Source of the DNA: Archegozetes longisetosus
Taxonomy: Eukaryota > Arthropoda > Arachnida > Sarcoptiformes > Trhypochthoniidae
DNA length: 64,000 nucleotides
Direction: 5' to 3'
NCBI GenBank assembly: GCA_018873245.2
Contig: JAEMBT020000005.1
Location: 14,088,001 to 14,152,000 of the forward strand
Part shown: piece after piece, positions 22,312 to 33,648 of the stretch
Numbering within the stretch: position 1 is the first letter of the stretch
How the letters are laid out: every line of letters begins with the position of its first letter
Translations under genes and position numbers: made by a program
The notes under the pieces: model-generated
Told to the model about the DNA's origin: nothing
Seen by the model: only the letters and a program-made list of their open reading frames with translations
Databases searched by the model: none

Positions 22312-23842
22312 GCAGTGGCAGTAAATGTAGCGATACCTATTGGCATACATATAAACTTACACACAAGCAATGTACCGACTAAGGTACAGTAAAGCATAAT
22401 TATATGAACAAAAATTAAAAACTTATTTAAAATCAAATTTATTATTTAATATAATTGTTACAACAATTATGATCATCTAAAACGTCATTATAAATAATTT
22501 GGTCGTTAATCCAATACTGAGATTCTATTTTTACACAGTGTCTTACACATTTTGCATATACATCAGGTTTAATTTTTTCAAATGAATTATTAATTAGTTT
22601 TTTAAATTCAGTTTCATTATTATTAAAATTATGCTTAGAGATATCAATTTTAACAATATTCCATATTAATTCTATAGGATTTAAATCACAATGATATGGG
22701 GGCAGCCTCAGGGGTAATGACCAGAGTTTATGATCAAATTATCAACAGTGTAACTTTTATTAAAAGTATTTTCCTTAGCTATTTTTAACAGATCCTTTTT
22801 TTCTTAAATTATTATTAAACTTAATATTATTATTTAACCATAATTCAATATTTGTAATATTTGTATTTTGTGTCGGGGGTTTATTTGTTTGACTAGAATA
22901 AGTGGGTGCATTATCATATACAATCACAGATTTAGGGGGCAATTTTTTTAATAAATTTTTAATCCAAATTAAAAATATTTTTGCGTTAATTTCAGTGTTT
23001 ATTAAGATTAATTTTGATTCATTTAAAAGTCCATCTTTTGACATGCAATCAATTATTGAATATCGAGTACCTTTTGATATACTCATTTTAAAACGTATTC
23101 TTTTTAATTTGTTAAGGGGGCTTAATATCTTATATTTTAATACAGTTTCTGTGAACATACGTTTCATCTAAATAAAACCATTGGGATTTGGGGGACATCT
23201 TTTCGATTCTTCTTTTTTCAGTTAAAAACTTGGTTCTTTTCATTTTAATATCACTTCTGTTGATTAAATCTTCACGAGTAATTTTTTTTGAGCATGTATA
23301 TCTGTACCCCATACGCTTAAACGAACTATGAAATGTCATTAATGAGCATTCTTTGAATGAGAGTGTTGAGGATTTTGCTTTTGTGTGCACATCTTTTATG
23401 GACAGACAAACTTTATTTTGATTAAAATCACATAAAACTATCAATTTTATCATAATCACTATATTTAACAGTATATTTCGGTGTTATTGTTTTACTTTTT
23501 TGGTGATGTACATCCTTTTTGTAAAATTCTATAAATTGACCGCACCGACACTTTTGTAAGTTTATTGGTATCATTAATAATGTCCACTTTTCTAGCATTT
23601 GGTTTTTCTGACTTTAATTGGTTATAATAGTTTATTATGATATGTTATACTTGAGAACTTATGTAATAACCCCCCTCACTTTCTTATTCTCTTTGTTATC
23701 GCTCATTTTGTTTAAATTTAATCACATTTAACATCACATTAAAAAAATAATGCACACTGTTTATGAACACATAAACCGCCAAATTATGTGTCCATATGTT
23801 TATATGCATGTCAATATGTGTCGCTAGATTTACTGCCACTGC
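22312..23842. mobile_element. Complete IS630/Tc1-mariner-type transposon with 45-bp TIRs
   Basis: The ends are long inverted repeats: 22312-22356 and 23798-23842 match at about 38 of 45 positions, starting GCAGTGGCAGTAAAT and ending CATATAAAC. The right flank is TA and the left flank CA, so a TA target duplication with one substitution is likely. The 1531-bp element encloses a single transposase gene on the minus strand that is broken by stops and frame changes, so it is defective but could still be cross-mobilised through intact ends. Confidence 0.8.
22443..23708 (-). pseudogene. IS630/Tc1-mariner DDE transposase, frameshifted
   Basis: Reading on the minus strand from ATG at about 23708, a short N-terminus (MSDNKENKKVRGVIT) meets a stop and frame change; then a helix-turn-helix-like stretch (VSVRSIYRILQKG) follows. 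The frame 23459-23130 contains SQWFYLDETYVHRN with the first catalytic Asp. The frame 23167-22775 contains KLPPKSVIVYDNAPTYSSQ with the second Asp (D-N-A-P). After another frame change, LRLPPYHCDLNPIELIW carries the final acidic residue in the P-P-Y-x-x-x-x-N-P-I-E context. These three blocks define the IS630/Tc1-mariner superfamily, whose enzymes cut and paste at TA. At least three lesions make it inactive. Confidence 0.8.
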
Positions 23843-23844
23843 TA

Positions 23845-24667
23845 ATTGTAACGGTAATAAACAATATATTATCAAGATTTATGTTGTCTTAAATATCATC
23901 TAATTGTTTATTACAATAACTGATTTATTTTGTTTTTCAGAGCAAATGATAAGATTTGAACTGAAGGTTCAGTACGTTCCCGAACATTTAATCTGTTATT
24001 CTCTCATAATAAGAAAATGCAGTTTATTTCTAATTATTCGATAGTTAGTTAATGATTAGTCAATAATAAAGTTTATTATGTCATTTTCCAAATGTTTAAG
24101 GTATTAAAGATATGAAAGTCTTGTAAAGAAAGGAAAATCGTTTAATCATTTTGACGGACAAATCTGTAAAGTTTTGATTTATAAACAAAATAATCAATTT
24201 ATAACTAATGAAATAACTGTTTTCATTGGTCAATGCAATCGATGTCTCTGTTTATTACTCAGAATGTGGGAGCACTAATAATACAAAAAATCAGAATGTC
24301 GTAAGAATTGTGGTAAGAGGAGGTTTACCGCGACAAACGCGAATCGATTTCTGAACAATTAAGTGTTGTGATTAATTAAGTGTGATAGTTAACCAAGAAG
24401 AAAATAAATTAATAAGAGTTTATCATAATCAGTGCCGTCGTTTCAATTTTTGAACTGAGAGGCTAAAATTCAAATTTATCACTACTCACTTTTGACAAAT
24501 TATTAAACACTGAAATTTTCAACAAATAATGAATAGATTTCAGCTATTTAAATGGCTTTTTTTAATTAAAATTGTTATCTTCTGATCAATTGAATGTTGT
24601 TTGGCTAATAGCTATTAATGAAGCTGATACAAGGATTAAATCTGAATTAGTAGGTTTTGATTAGTCA
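23845..24667. other. Gene-free stretch
   Basis: AT-rich DNA between two elements. No exon, RNA gene or paired repeat could be supported. Confidence 0.35.
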
Positions 24668-25245
24668 TGTATAGCTTAGAGATTTTTAGTTTGTCTTGTC
24701 TTAGTCTTAGTCTTATAGTCACAAATTTAATTTCTCTTATCTTAGTCTTAGTCTTAATGCTAGAATTTTAGTTTAGCTTATCTTTTGCTTAGTCTTAGTC
24801 TTACAAGTTATCTATTTGTAGCATCTATTATAACATTTTGAAATTTTTATTATCTAATATGTTTCATAAAATGATCAATAGACTAACAAAACAAAACTAA
24901 GCGCAAAGACCTTCACTATTAAAATGTATTGCAATAGGAATGCAATTGTTTATCTAGTGCTTTACAAATGGTTTTATAATTGAAAACTTCAAAAAAATTA
25001 ATCATTTCTAACGGGTTAAATGACAGTATGTGTATTTAAACTTCTGACTTTGTCTTAGTCTTAGTCTTACTTATATAAATATGTTTCTCTTATGTTGGTC
25101 TTAATTTTATAGAAAGAAATTTCATTTATCTTAGTCTTAGTTTGAAAATCCAAAAATCATTTGTCTGACTTAGTCTTAGTCTTAAGCCAAACGATTTTAA
25201 TATGTTTTATTTTGCTTAGTTTTATTCTTAGTCTAAAGCTATACA
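24668..25245. repeat. Non-autonomous element rich in TCTTAGTCTTAG repeats
   Basis: The ends TGTATAGCTT (24668-24677) and AAGCTATACA (25236-25245) are inverted. Clusters of the hexamer repeat CTTAGT (for example TTAGTCTTAGTCTTA) occur next to both ends and in the middle, more than a dozen units. Subterminal short repeats of this kind are common in hAT elements, but no target duplication was recognised. An open frame across 25161-25370 is a by-product of the repeats. Confidence 0.5.
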
Positions 25246-26261
25246 CCACTAGTTTTGATACGAAACAAGAATTTGTTGAATTCACATCCAATTCAAGTGT
25301 TTGTATTACCACTTTGTTGAACGAGTTAACAGTTCTTGATTCACTTCAAGTTTACAAACCAAACATTTAACTATTTACCAATTGCTCTAATTTTGCACAA
25401 CCTTTAACAGTTATTACCAGCCCTTCATCCAACGATTTACTGATATTTTGGTACAAACCAATCCAAGTTCTCAACTCTTTTAAACTTTTAGATTGAGACA
25501 ATTGTATTGAAGCTTTTTTATATCTATATGTTTTGAATTAAACTTCATTTCGATTTTCTTAGCCTGTTGATAATAATTTATTAAGTATCTCCAACTCTTC
25601 TTAAATGAATCTATTAGTCTCGACATTTCTGAGGTTTGAATAGTAACTATCCTGTTTTTGTAAACATCGAAAGATGGATGATCTCAAGACTTAAGATATT
25701 AGGCATTAAGTCGAAGAGCTTTTGATAGTTTCGAAACCTAAATAATGATTGCGGCAAATATTCAGTTACTATGATAATTTAATCATAAGTTTGTGGTGAA
25801 ATGTCAATTTATTCTGCCAATTTATTGTAGGGTTAAGTTGCAAAATTGGATATTCTTTCAGCCACCACAACGTGGCTCATATCTTTTAAATCATACATAT
25901 TAGGTACCTTAAATCAAATTTTTTGACTGATAACAGTTTGAAATTTCCTAAAATTATGAAGCTTCGTTCTTATTACTACTGTTATGCAAAATATTCAACT
26001 AATAAAGTTATATTGTTCTTGTGTTCATTTAACTCTCTTTATAGGGTTTTAATCTCTCAATGAGGTTAGTGAACGCACATCAATTTAAAAGCTATTTGAT
26101 CATTACTTTTATAACGAATATACATATATTTAGATATATCTTAATTGTAATAAATATTATTTTTTTCCAAAGTTTCTTATGATAATTAAAACGTGAAAAT
26201 CGATATTTAATTATTACTGTCATGATTTGTATCTTTCTTTTTGTTTAATAATTTTCTGGTA
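25246..26261. other. Gene-free stretch
   Basis: No exon or element with paired ends recognised in about 1 kb of AT-rich DNA. Confidence 0.35.
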
Positions 26262-27160
26262 CAGTGTCCGCAGGTCAGTTTAGATTATACTCCTAAAACT
26301 ACACCTTCTTACTAATATTTTTTTGCATTCCGAGTGAGTATTACTAATATAAATATGGTTTATGCACATTTAAAATTAGTGCATAAGCACTTTTGTAGAA
26401 ATCCTTGACTACTAAAAGACAAACAGATCTTAATAATACTGTGAAATGTAAAATTTATCTATGTGCGTTATCATTATTAAGCAATAGACTAATTAAGAAA
26501 TGTTTTATTATATAATTAAAAGAAAATTTATTATACTGATAAAGTAATAGATAAAAAGTCTATTTTATCAACAATAAGCTCTCTTTTAATTTTTTTACTT
26601 AAAAACATGTTTTTCTAAGAAAATATCGAGAATTATGTAAACTTTAGTTTTAAGAACAAGATAAGATAGAATACAGAAAATGTATATAAGGAGAGCAGGG
26701 AAAGTGTAAGGGAGATTTAGATTGATAGTGTATATTAATAAGCGTATAACATGTAATATTAAACATTTTGAATAAAGTTACATTAATATCAATAGTGAAA
26801 AGTGTATTAATTAATCAATCCGTCAATACATCGTGTATTATAAAAGTAAGTATGAAAGTTATAATTTAAAACACGAGTCCAGCCTGACTCTAACATAAAC
26901 GAATTGAGGTCTCACACTGAGGTCCCTGATCTCAATTTGTAAAACTAGCAAACAACAAAACATAAGACAATATAAATTGTTTAAGACAAATTCTAAAATT
27001 AATTAGAAAAGATCCCGAGTCACGAAATAAACGTGACAATACTTGACTTTTTCAATCGAAAAATCTATGCAATAAATGATGTCTCTATTGATAACGCTCG
27101 TTATGAATGCAGAAAATGCTAATAAGAAAGAGATTTTTGAGGTATGACCTGCGGACACTG
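26262..27160. mobile_element. Tc1/mariner-type non-autonomous element, TIR CAGTGTCCGCAGGTCA
   Basis: Perfect 16-bp inverted ends (CAGTGTCCGCAGGTCA at 26262-26277 and its complement at 27145-27160) are bordered by TA on both sides, the Tc1/mariner target. The 899-bp interior has no transposase. It contains a block (about 26680-26900) with TATATAAGGAGAGCAGGG followed by AATAAAG and a CGTGT...ACACG pair, which looks like a promoter and polyadenylation segment captured from elsewhere, perhaps a retroelement LTR; that part is uncertain. Confidence 0.7.
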
Positions 27161-27289
27161 TACTAATCAAAAAATATAACGGCCTTCCAACCGTTAATCT
27201 ATTTTGTATGCTTTTAAACTTATATTTCAAAGTATTCTATTGGTTTGATCGCACTTTTAGTTTAGTCACACAATCAGGTATTTGCCTTC

Positions 27290-28078
27290 GTTTTCTATAG
27301 AAATGATAGTTTTGTCGGTCAGATTTGAGCGTGATGTAGCCTTGAAATAGAAACTGAACCAATTAACCTAGAATCTGAAGTAAGATGTCGTTGGAAACCT
27401 CTTGCAAACCTGAATAGAATGATATCATAATTGGGGTCGTGGGATCAAAGGGAACAAAGTTGGACCTAGGATCGCGTGTTGGGTGTCAATATGGCTAAAG
27501 GCTCGAGTAGAGTTCACATGTCAAATATGGTGGTCCTAGGGCTAGGTCTTAGGATCTCAGTCTAACTCGCATATTTAAATTTCTCTATGAAATAATTAAG
27601 TGTCCATGTGCGTGATTTAACCTAAGTGAAAGTTGCGTCAGGTGCGAAGCGAGGAAAGCAAAGCGTTCCTAGTGAAGCGATCTGACACTATCTTCAACTT
27701 AGGTTAAATCGGGTTTGTGGTAGTTAGGCTAACGAGTTGCCAATAGGTACAATTAAATACCATGGACTACTTTGCTTAAGTAATGAAGTTGAGTTAAGTC
27801 CCGAAACCTAGCCCTAGGGCCACCATATTTGATATGTGAACTCCACTCGAGCCTCCAGTCGTATTTACACCCAACATGCAGTCCTAGATCCGGCCACTAG
27901 GAACCTAGATCCGACTTTGATCCCTTTGGTCTCAGGACCTCAATTGTGATACCATTCTATTCAGGTTTGCGAGAGGTTTCCAACGATACCTTACTTTAGA
28001 TTCTAGGTTAATTGGTTCAGTTTTTACTGCAAGGTTACATCACGCTCAAGTCTGATATTTCTATCCATAACTTTGTTT
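27290..28078. repeat. Large palindromic element, arms about 290 bp
   Basis: The left arm (27296-27590) and right arm (28075-27790, inverted) match for nearly their whole length, with scattered substitutions. Shared blocks include TGAGCGTGATGTA, CTGAACCAATTAACCTAGAA, CAAACCTGAATAGAATG and the pair CCTAGGGCTAGG/CCTAGCCCTAGG. The centre (27605-27720) holds a second, smaller palindrome built on ATTTAACCTAAGTGAAAGTTG-type sequence around a GC-rich spacer (GTGCGAAGCGAGG). No coding capacity is visible. The arms are less AT-rich than the surroundings, suggesting a distinct origin. A foldback element or large MITE; the superfamily is unknown. Confidence 0.65.
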
Positions 28079-28136
28079 ACAATTTATTGCATTTACAGTA
28101 ATTGCATTTTGAATCAAGGTAAATTTATTTTCAACT

Positions 28137-28561
28137 TATTTTATTAATCAATTAAGTTAACATTAGTGTGAATGTAAAATTTAAAAATTGCGCATAATTA
28201 AGGGCTAATGGTAGTTAATATTAATCCTTGTCAAGAAACATTGAAGTGCTCCCCAATTATTTAATGAGCATAAAAATCGCGCAAATCGGACAACTTTTAA
28301 TTGTAGTTTAGATCATGATTATTTGTTGGCACTTTGTTTACCATTGAGTTCCATGAGTTCTCTGAGGCGCGATTTTAATAATGATCTAAACTACAACTAA
28401 AAGTAGTCCGATTTGTGTGATTTTTATGTTGATTAACTAATTGGTGAGCACTTAACTACTTCGTGACAAGAATCAAAATTAATTACAATTAACCCTTAAT
28501 TATGCGCAATTTTTTAATTTGCCATTCAAACTAACGTTAATTTAATTGATTAATAATATTT
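28137..28561. repeat. Second palindromic element, arms about 180 bp
   Basis: The arms 28137-28320 and 28561-28372 (inverted) share ATTAATCAATTAA at the outer end, then ATTGCGCATAATTAAGGG, AAGTGCTC(C/A)CCAATTA and TTGTAGTTTAGATCAT toward the centre. The loop is about 50 bp. No coding capacity. It lies 60 bp after the larger palindrome and 120 bp before the piggyBac element. The piece between the palindromes (28066-28136) is related to 32030-32105 beyond piggyBac, showing an old dispersed repeat. Confidence 0.6.
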
Positions 28562-28684
28562 TAAAGATAAGAAATTTTGGTAAGATTCAGTCTGAATAGT
28601 TTTGTTTTAATGTTTGGTTTGAGGAAAATTTGTTATCAAATTTTGAAGTTAATATTTTAGATAATAGTAATCGTGAGAGATTGA

Positions 28685-31600
28685 TTAACCTTTCGTTTGT
28701 ACCTTGGACGATTATTCAGCCAAGCCTATTTTAAAATTTAATTAAAAATCAGAATTAATATATTGGAGAAAAAATTTTAGGAATGCCTCAAGCTCATTTA
28801 TTCTAATCGGATTATGTAAATAAAAACTAAAGTTATATTAATAAATCCAGTTAAATTAACAAATTTTCATATTTTTCGTCCACGATTCACATAAAGTAAC
28901 TTTTTTTACTCAACACATTTCAGTACGAATCCATATGACATTCAAAATAATGTTTTACCAGCAATAAGTGTAATGAGGTGACATAACATAGTTCTACACA
29001 AAAAAGTTCTTTCATATGAATACTGGCTGAAAATATTTTGAGTGACTGCAAAATAGCGCCAAAATATTAGTGAATAGTGGACTAAAAATAAGCCAACAAT
29101 TACTAACGTTTTTTGCATTTTTACATTCGCAATGTATAGCAAAGCCTTAGTATTCAAATTATATAAAAAACATGATTATTGACAAAATATTTGCAATATT
29201 GTATTGGATTTTGTTTTATTTATTTGTTTCATTATAACTATAATTATTTTATTTTATAACACGGTTGAAGATGACTGCAAATTGTAATAAGTATCTGATT
29301 AATAAAAGTTTGTCTGAAAAAAGAAAAAACACCTATAAATAATGTTTGAAAGTCAGTAACATAGTTTTTTTTAATGTTGTTAATAATAAATAAGTTGTAA
29401 TAATAGCAATTAAAATGGCTAATCCTAATAGATATTTAACTGAAGAAATTAATAATTTGATAGAAAACGCTGATGACTCAGATAGTGATTTTGAAAGTAA
29501 TATTACTAATATTAGTTAGCATAACAGTGAGTCCGAAACTGATTTAGACTCAGATTTTGAAGTTGAGTCTGATGGACATATATCTGGTCAATTTGATAAT
29601 AATATTCAAACGGCTTCTACTTCTCAATCATCATTAAACTTTCCATCGTCTTCACAAATATCAATACAAACTCCTTCGACATCAAACTTGTCTATTCAGA
29701 CTCCTTCGACATCTACTAAGACTTTAAGTCATAATATTATCCGTTTCCATAAAGGCCCAAAAGTAAGTGAAAATGAATGCAAAACAAGTGCTGAAACATT
29801 TCGACATTTTCTAAATGACAAAATGTTAAAGATTATTGTCACACAAACCAACCAAAAAATTAACATCAAAGAAGCTGAACGCCATAAACAAAATCCGAAT
29901 CGAATCAGACAGACATTTAATAATTTGGCAGATGAACGAGAAATGTTGGCTTATATTGGATTGTGTATTCTTACTGGAGTGCACAGATCAGCCCATGAAA
30001 TAATATCGGATTTGTGGGACACTAATGGCAGAAGTCGTGACATTTTTCGCTCAGTTATGATACAAAAAAGATTCCAATTTTTAACTGAACACCTGTGCTT
30101 CGATCACATACCCTCAAGACAAGCCCGAAAAGAAGCGGGGGATAAATTGGCTCTATTCAGTGACATTTTCAAAATTTTCAGAGAAAACTGTCGAAAAAAC
30201 TATGAACTGTCAGAATATGTCACAATCGATGAGATGTTGCGTTCATTTAGGGGTAAAGTCAGATTTAAACAGTATATGCCGAAGAAACCGGCTAAATATG
30301 AACTTAAATTGTTTATTTTGAGTGACGCTAAAACGGCTTATTGTTGGGACGCAATATTCTATACCGGGAAAGAAAAAGACGCACCAAAAGCAGTAAATTT
30401 GGGGCAAAAAATTGTATTGGATTTGACTAAACCATTGCGCAATACAAGTCGCAATATTACTTGCGATAATTGGTTCACAAGTTTTTCATTAGCTCGTGAA
30501 CTACTTCTACATAATCTCAATATAATCGGTACACTCAAAAAGAACAAAAAAGAAATACCAAAAGAATTATTGTCATCAAAAAGAGAAAAGTAAGGGATAT
30601 TTCTTTACACGTTTTATTTAATTTTAACATTTAACAGATCGGGTCATCAGTATTCAAACATTTTGATCAAAATAATCTGACACTCGTTGCTCATTATCCG
30701 ACGAAAAACAAAACGGTTCTATTGTTAAGTACTTTGCATAACGATGGGAGCATCGATTACAACACTGGAAAACCCGAAATTATTGAGTCATACAATAGAA
30801 CAAAAGGAGGAGTGGACACATTGGATAAGTTGTGCTTAACATTTCCAACAGGACGCGGAACGAAACGATGGCCAACAGCGGCATTTTTTTGTATTGTGGA
30901 TATATTGGCAGTCAATGCCTATATTACATACAGACATTATGCGTCGAGACTTTGTATTGAACCTATGCAGAGTAAAGAGGCGAGAATTTCTACATTCACT
31001 GGGCGAGGAGTTAGTAATGCCTCACATGATAAGTAGACTCGAATGCAATACATTAACCCGTGAACTGAGATTGAAAATAATCAAAATTGCAAATAGAAAA
31101 GACATTAATATTGAGTCTAAATCGACTAGTAGTAATACTGGTAGTGGAAATAATCGACCACACCTGATAGCGCATTGAAACGTAAGCGAAAACAATCGAA
31201 TGTCAATCAGTCGCGCTGTTATATGTGTCCACGTAAAGACAACCGGCAATGCACACAACGCTGTACCGATTGTGATGAACTAATATGTAAAGGCAAACAT
31301 ATGGTTATCTATTGCACTCGTGCTGACAAATATTATTTGGAAAATGAGTGAGTTTTAGGATAAAACATTAATATTGAAAACTATATTCAAATAAAAAAAT
31401 TTTACTAAATAATTAAACTCATTTATGAAAAAATAATTATCAAAATAAAATTAAGCCATTTGTAATCAAAACAATTAAAAAATTAATAAAATTTAAAATT
31501 GCTCGTCAATCATATTTATAATTTTATTCTAAATTAATTCTAAATTTTTAAAAATTTAAATTTAAATGAGTTTTAAATATAAGAACAAATAAAATAATTT

Positions 31601-31815
31601 TGTTGTATAAAATATGTTTATCAGAAAATTTTAATCTTTTGCACTATTATACATGTACTTCGTTCTTTTGAATGCTGTACGATTTTTCAGCCAACATTCA
31701 TACTAAAGTACTTTTTTTGTTATTCCCCTCTAATGCATGCTTTCCTGTAAAATGGCTGATTTTTCGTCCAGTAATATTAAATGTGCATTTTTTAAGTATT
31801 CACACGAAAGGTTAA
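28685..31815 (+). mobile_element. piggyBac transposon bounded by TTAA
   Basis: TTAA lies at 28685-28688 and 31812-31815. Adjoining ends are inverted: TTAACCTTTCGTTTG at the left and TTAACCTTTCGTGTG at the right (opposite strand). Internal inverted repeats follow: TGGACGATTATTCAGCCA at the left and TGGACGAAAAATCAGCCA at the right, about 20-90 bp from the ends. The 3.1-kb body carries one transposase gene on the plus strand, 29415-31351. TTAA duplication, C-rich start of the TIR and asymmetric sub-terminal repeats are characteristic of piggyBac. Confidence 0.88.
29415..31351 (+). pseudogene. piggyBac transposase, inactivated
   Basis: ATG at 29415 opens an acidic Ser-rich N-terminus typical of the family; TAG at 29517-29519 interrupts it. 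The core (29688-30592) includes DEREMLAYIGLCILTGVHRS, TIDEML with the first catalytic Asp, and NITCDNWFTSFSLA with the second. A frame change near 30590 follows (possibly a decayed intron, GTAAGG to TTAACAG, with a two-base indel), then LTLVAHYPTKNKTVLLLST and RTKGGVDTLDKL with the third Asp. Further frame changes near 30980 and 31175 lead to the C-terminal Cys-rich domain (RCYMCPRKDNRQC, RCTDCDELICKGKHM), which binds the TIRs. All domains are present but at least four lesions make it dead. Confidence 0.85.
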
Positions 31816-33461
31816 TTGGCAACCAAAAGACTTTTGCCCGATACGTGTTTTGCTTAATTACATATAAAAACTAAACGATAATTATTTTTTCATAAAACCT
31901 ACCAAATGCTTTATAGAACTGATGGCATTGGTTCATGTTAATTTCACCGCATCTGATGTAATAATAGTAAAGTTATTTAACAAAATCTAATGAAACTACG
32001 CTGTCAAAAGATTTTTGTCGACTACCTTAGTTTTTCTATCTATAACTTTGTGTTTACATGTTATAAATAATTGCAATTTTTAATTAAGGCTAATTTGTTT
32101 TCAAACCGTAGAAAAGCTGAAGGACAGTATAAATTAGCGATTGAATCTCTGAATACATAAAATGCTCATACTATTCATTGAACTTCATTTTCATTATGAA
32201 TAAAAGCATTGAATTTTGATCTAAATCACATTTTATTATAAAGTATTTGTAAAAAAAACTGCTTTTAAGAACTAATTTAGATATCTTCAATAAATTATTC
32301 CCTGTTCAAAATTTTAAAGTATCTTTAAAAATGACTTCAATTTGATTGAAAAGAGATATTTTGCATGGAGTCAGTATAAATTAAGTAATGAATGGCAAAA
32401 TAAAGTTCTTCAAGAGCTAAAATATTTTTCATTTTCATTCAAGACGTTACTAAAGACTAAGATTGCATTAAATAGTAAAAAATATTTAATGAGAAACTCT
32501 AAACCAATTTCGGTTCGAGTTCGGAACTCTGCTAACGCTCAAATGTTGAAAGCATTAAAGTTCACTTTATTTTTCATAATCACATTAACCCTACAGTGCG
32601 TTATTCTGGTTTTTAACGTAGAAATTGTTTTCAGATTAAATTCATTGCTTTTCATTAATTTTGAGTTACGATTACCGGGTTATCAGATTTAGCCTGAAAT
32701 CTGCAGATTATTGTTTGAAAACTTTAAATAAAATCTTTTAATTCCGAATAGTTGATTAGCTGACAAAAAATGCAAGCTTTGCCTCACGAAGATCTGGAGA
32801 TCAAATTTTAGAAGTATAGATCAGCCCTAGATTATAGGAAAATTATAGTTAATGCAACACAATTTCTTAGCATAAAAGCATAATTGAGTGCATACATAAA
32901 ACATAACTTGATCAAAATCGAAGCATAATTATTAAGCTTTAGCTGAGTCATCAATTCTATTCTGACTGCAACAAATTTATAATAATTTTAAAGCTCTATA
33001 TACTAGTTCCTTTAAGTTAAAATCTGAGTTAACTCGAATCTCTTTTTAGTTAAATTTAAGCTTAACTATAACTTTAACTAAAATAAAGATGAAAAAATTC
33101 AATTATTTTAGTTCTTAAAAGTTGCAAACGAACGTTACAAACATACAAAACGTATGAATATAAAAAAGGTTTCTCAAAAATATTTGCAGCAAAGGATTAA
33201 TGTATTTCATTAATTGCATTCAAATTTAATATTTAACTGCTTTCATATGATTTGCTTATAATCAAATGACAAATAATGACGAATAGAAGTTATGTTTATT
33301 TATAATAAACAGCTTTTAGACATTTGAAGTGTGCAATCATTTGATTAAAACCTACCTAGATTTTGATTAGATTTTAACTGAAACTGTTTCTGCTTTTCAA
33401 ATTTTAACTTAACTAGAACGAATTCAAGGACTTGAAACTAAAATGGTTACTATTATATGTA
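31816..33461. other. Gene-free stretch
   Basis: One 116-codon plus frame (32342-32692) has no family resemblance and no splice context, so I leave it uncalled. Bases about 32030-32105 are a diverged copy of 28066-28140 (both contain CTAT(C/T)(C/T)ATAACTTTGT, then GTAAATTT/GCTAATTT-like sequence). Nothing else was recognised. Confidence 0.35.
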
Positions 33462-33646
33462 CAGTTGCCGAAACAATAGAATAGTAAAGTTGGTTTTCAC
33501 TGCAACGTCAAAGAGTTAGCTTCAAAACAAACTTTGCATAATTTTACCAAATTGTTTTTGCAGCAATGTAAAATTACTTTTGAAGCTAAGTTTTTGACGT
33601 CGTAGTGTAAATCAACTTTACTGTTCTTTTTTTGTTTCGGCAGCTG
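33462..33646. mobile_element. Tc1/mariner-type MITE, 185 bp
   Basis: The arms are inverted for about 65 bp: left CAGTTGCCGAAACA, right CAGCTGCCGAAACA (opposite strand), then AGTAAAGTTG, ACGTCAAA and TTAGCTTCAAAA in both. TA lies directly outside each end (33460-33461 and 33647-33648). Short palindromic body, no coding capacity. Confidence 0.75.
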
Positions 33647-33648
33647 TA

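Noticed and set aside
30594-30643. Working intron in the piggyBac transposase
   Set aside because: GTAAGG and TTAACAG look right, but splicing there joins the exons in the wrong frame; a two-base indel has to be assumed, and the gene is dead anyway.
32342-32692. 116-codon plus-strand frame
   Set aside because: No recognisable domain, no splice context, AT-driven composition. Probably chance.
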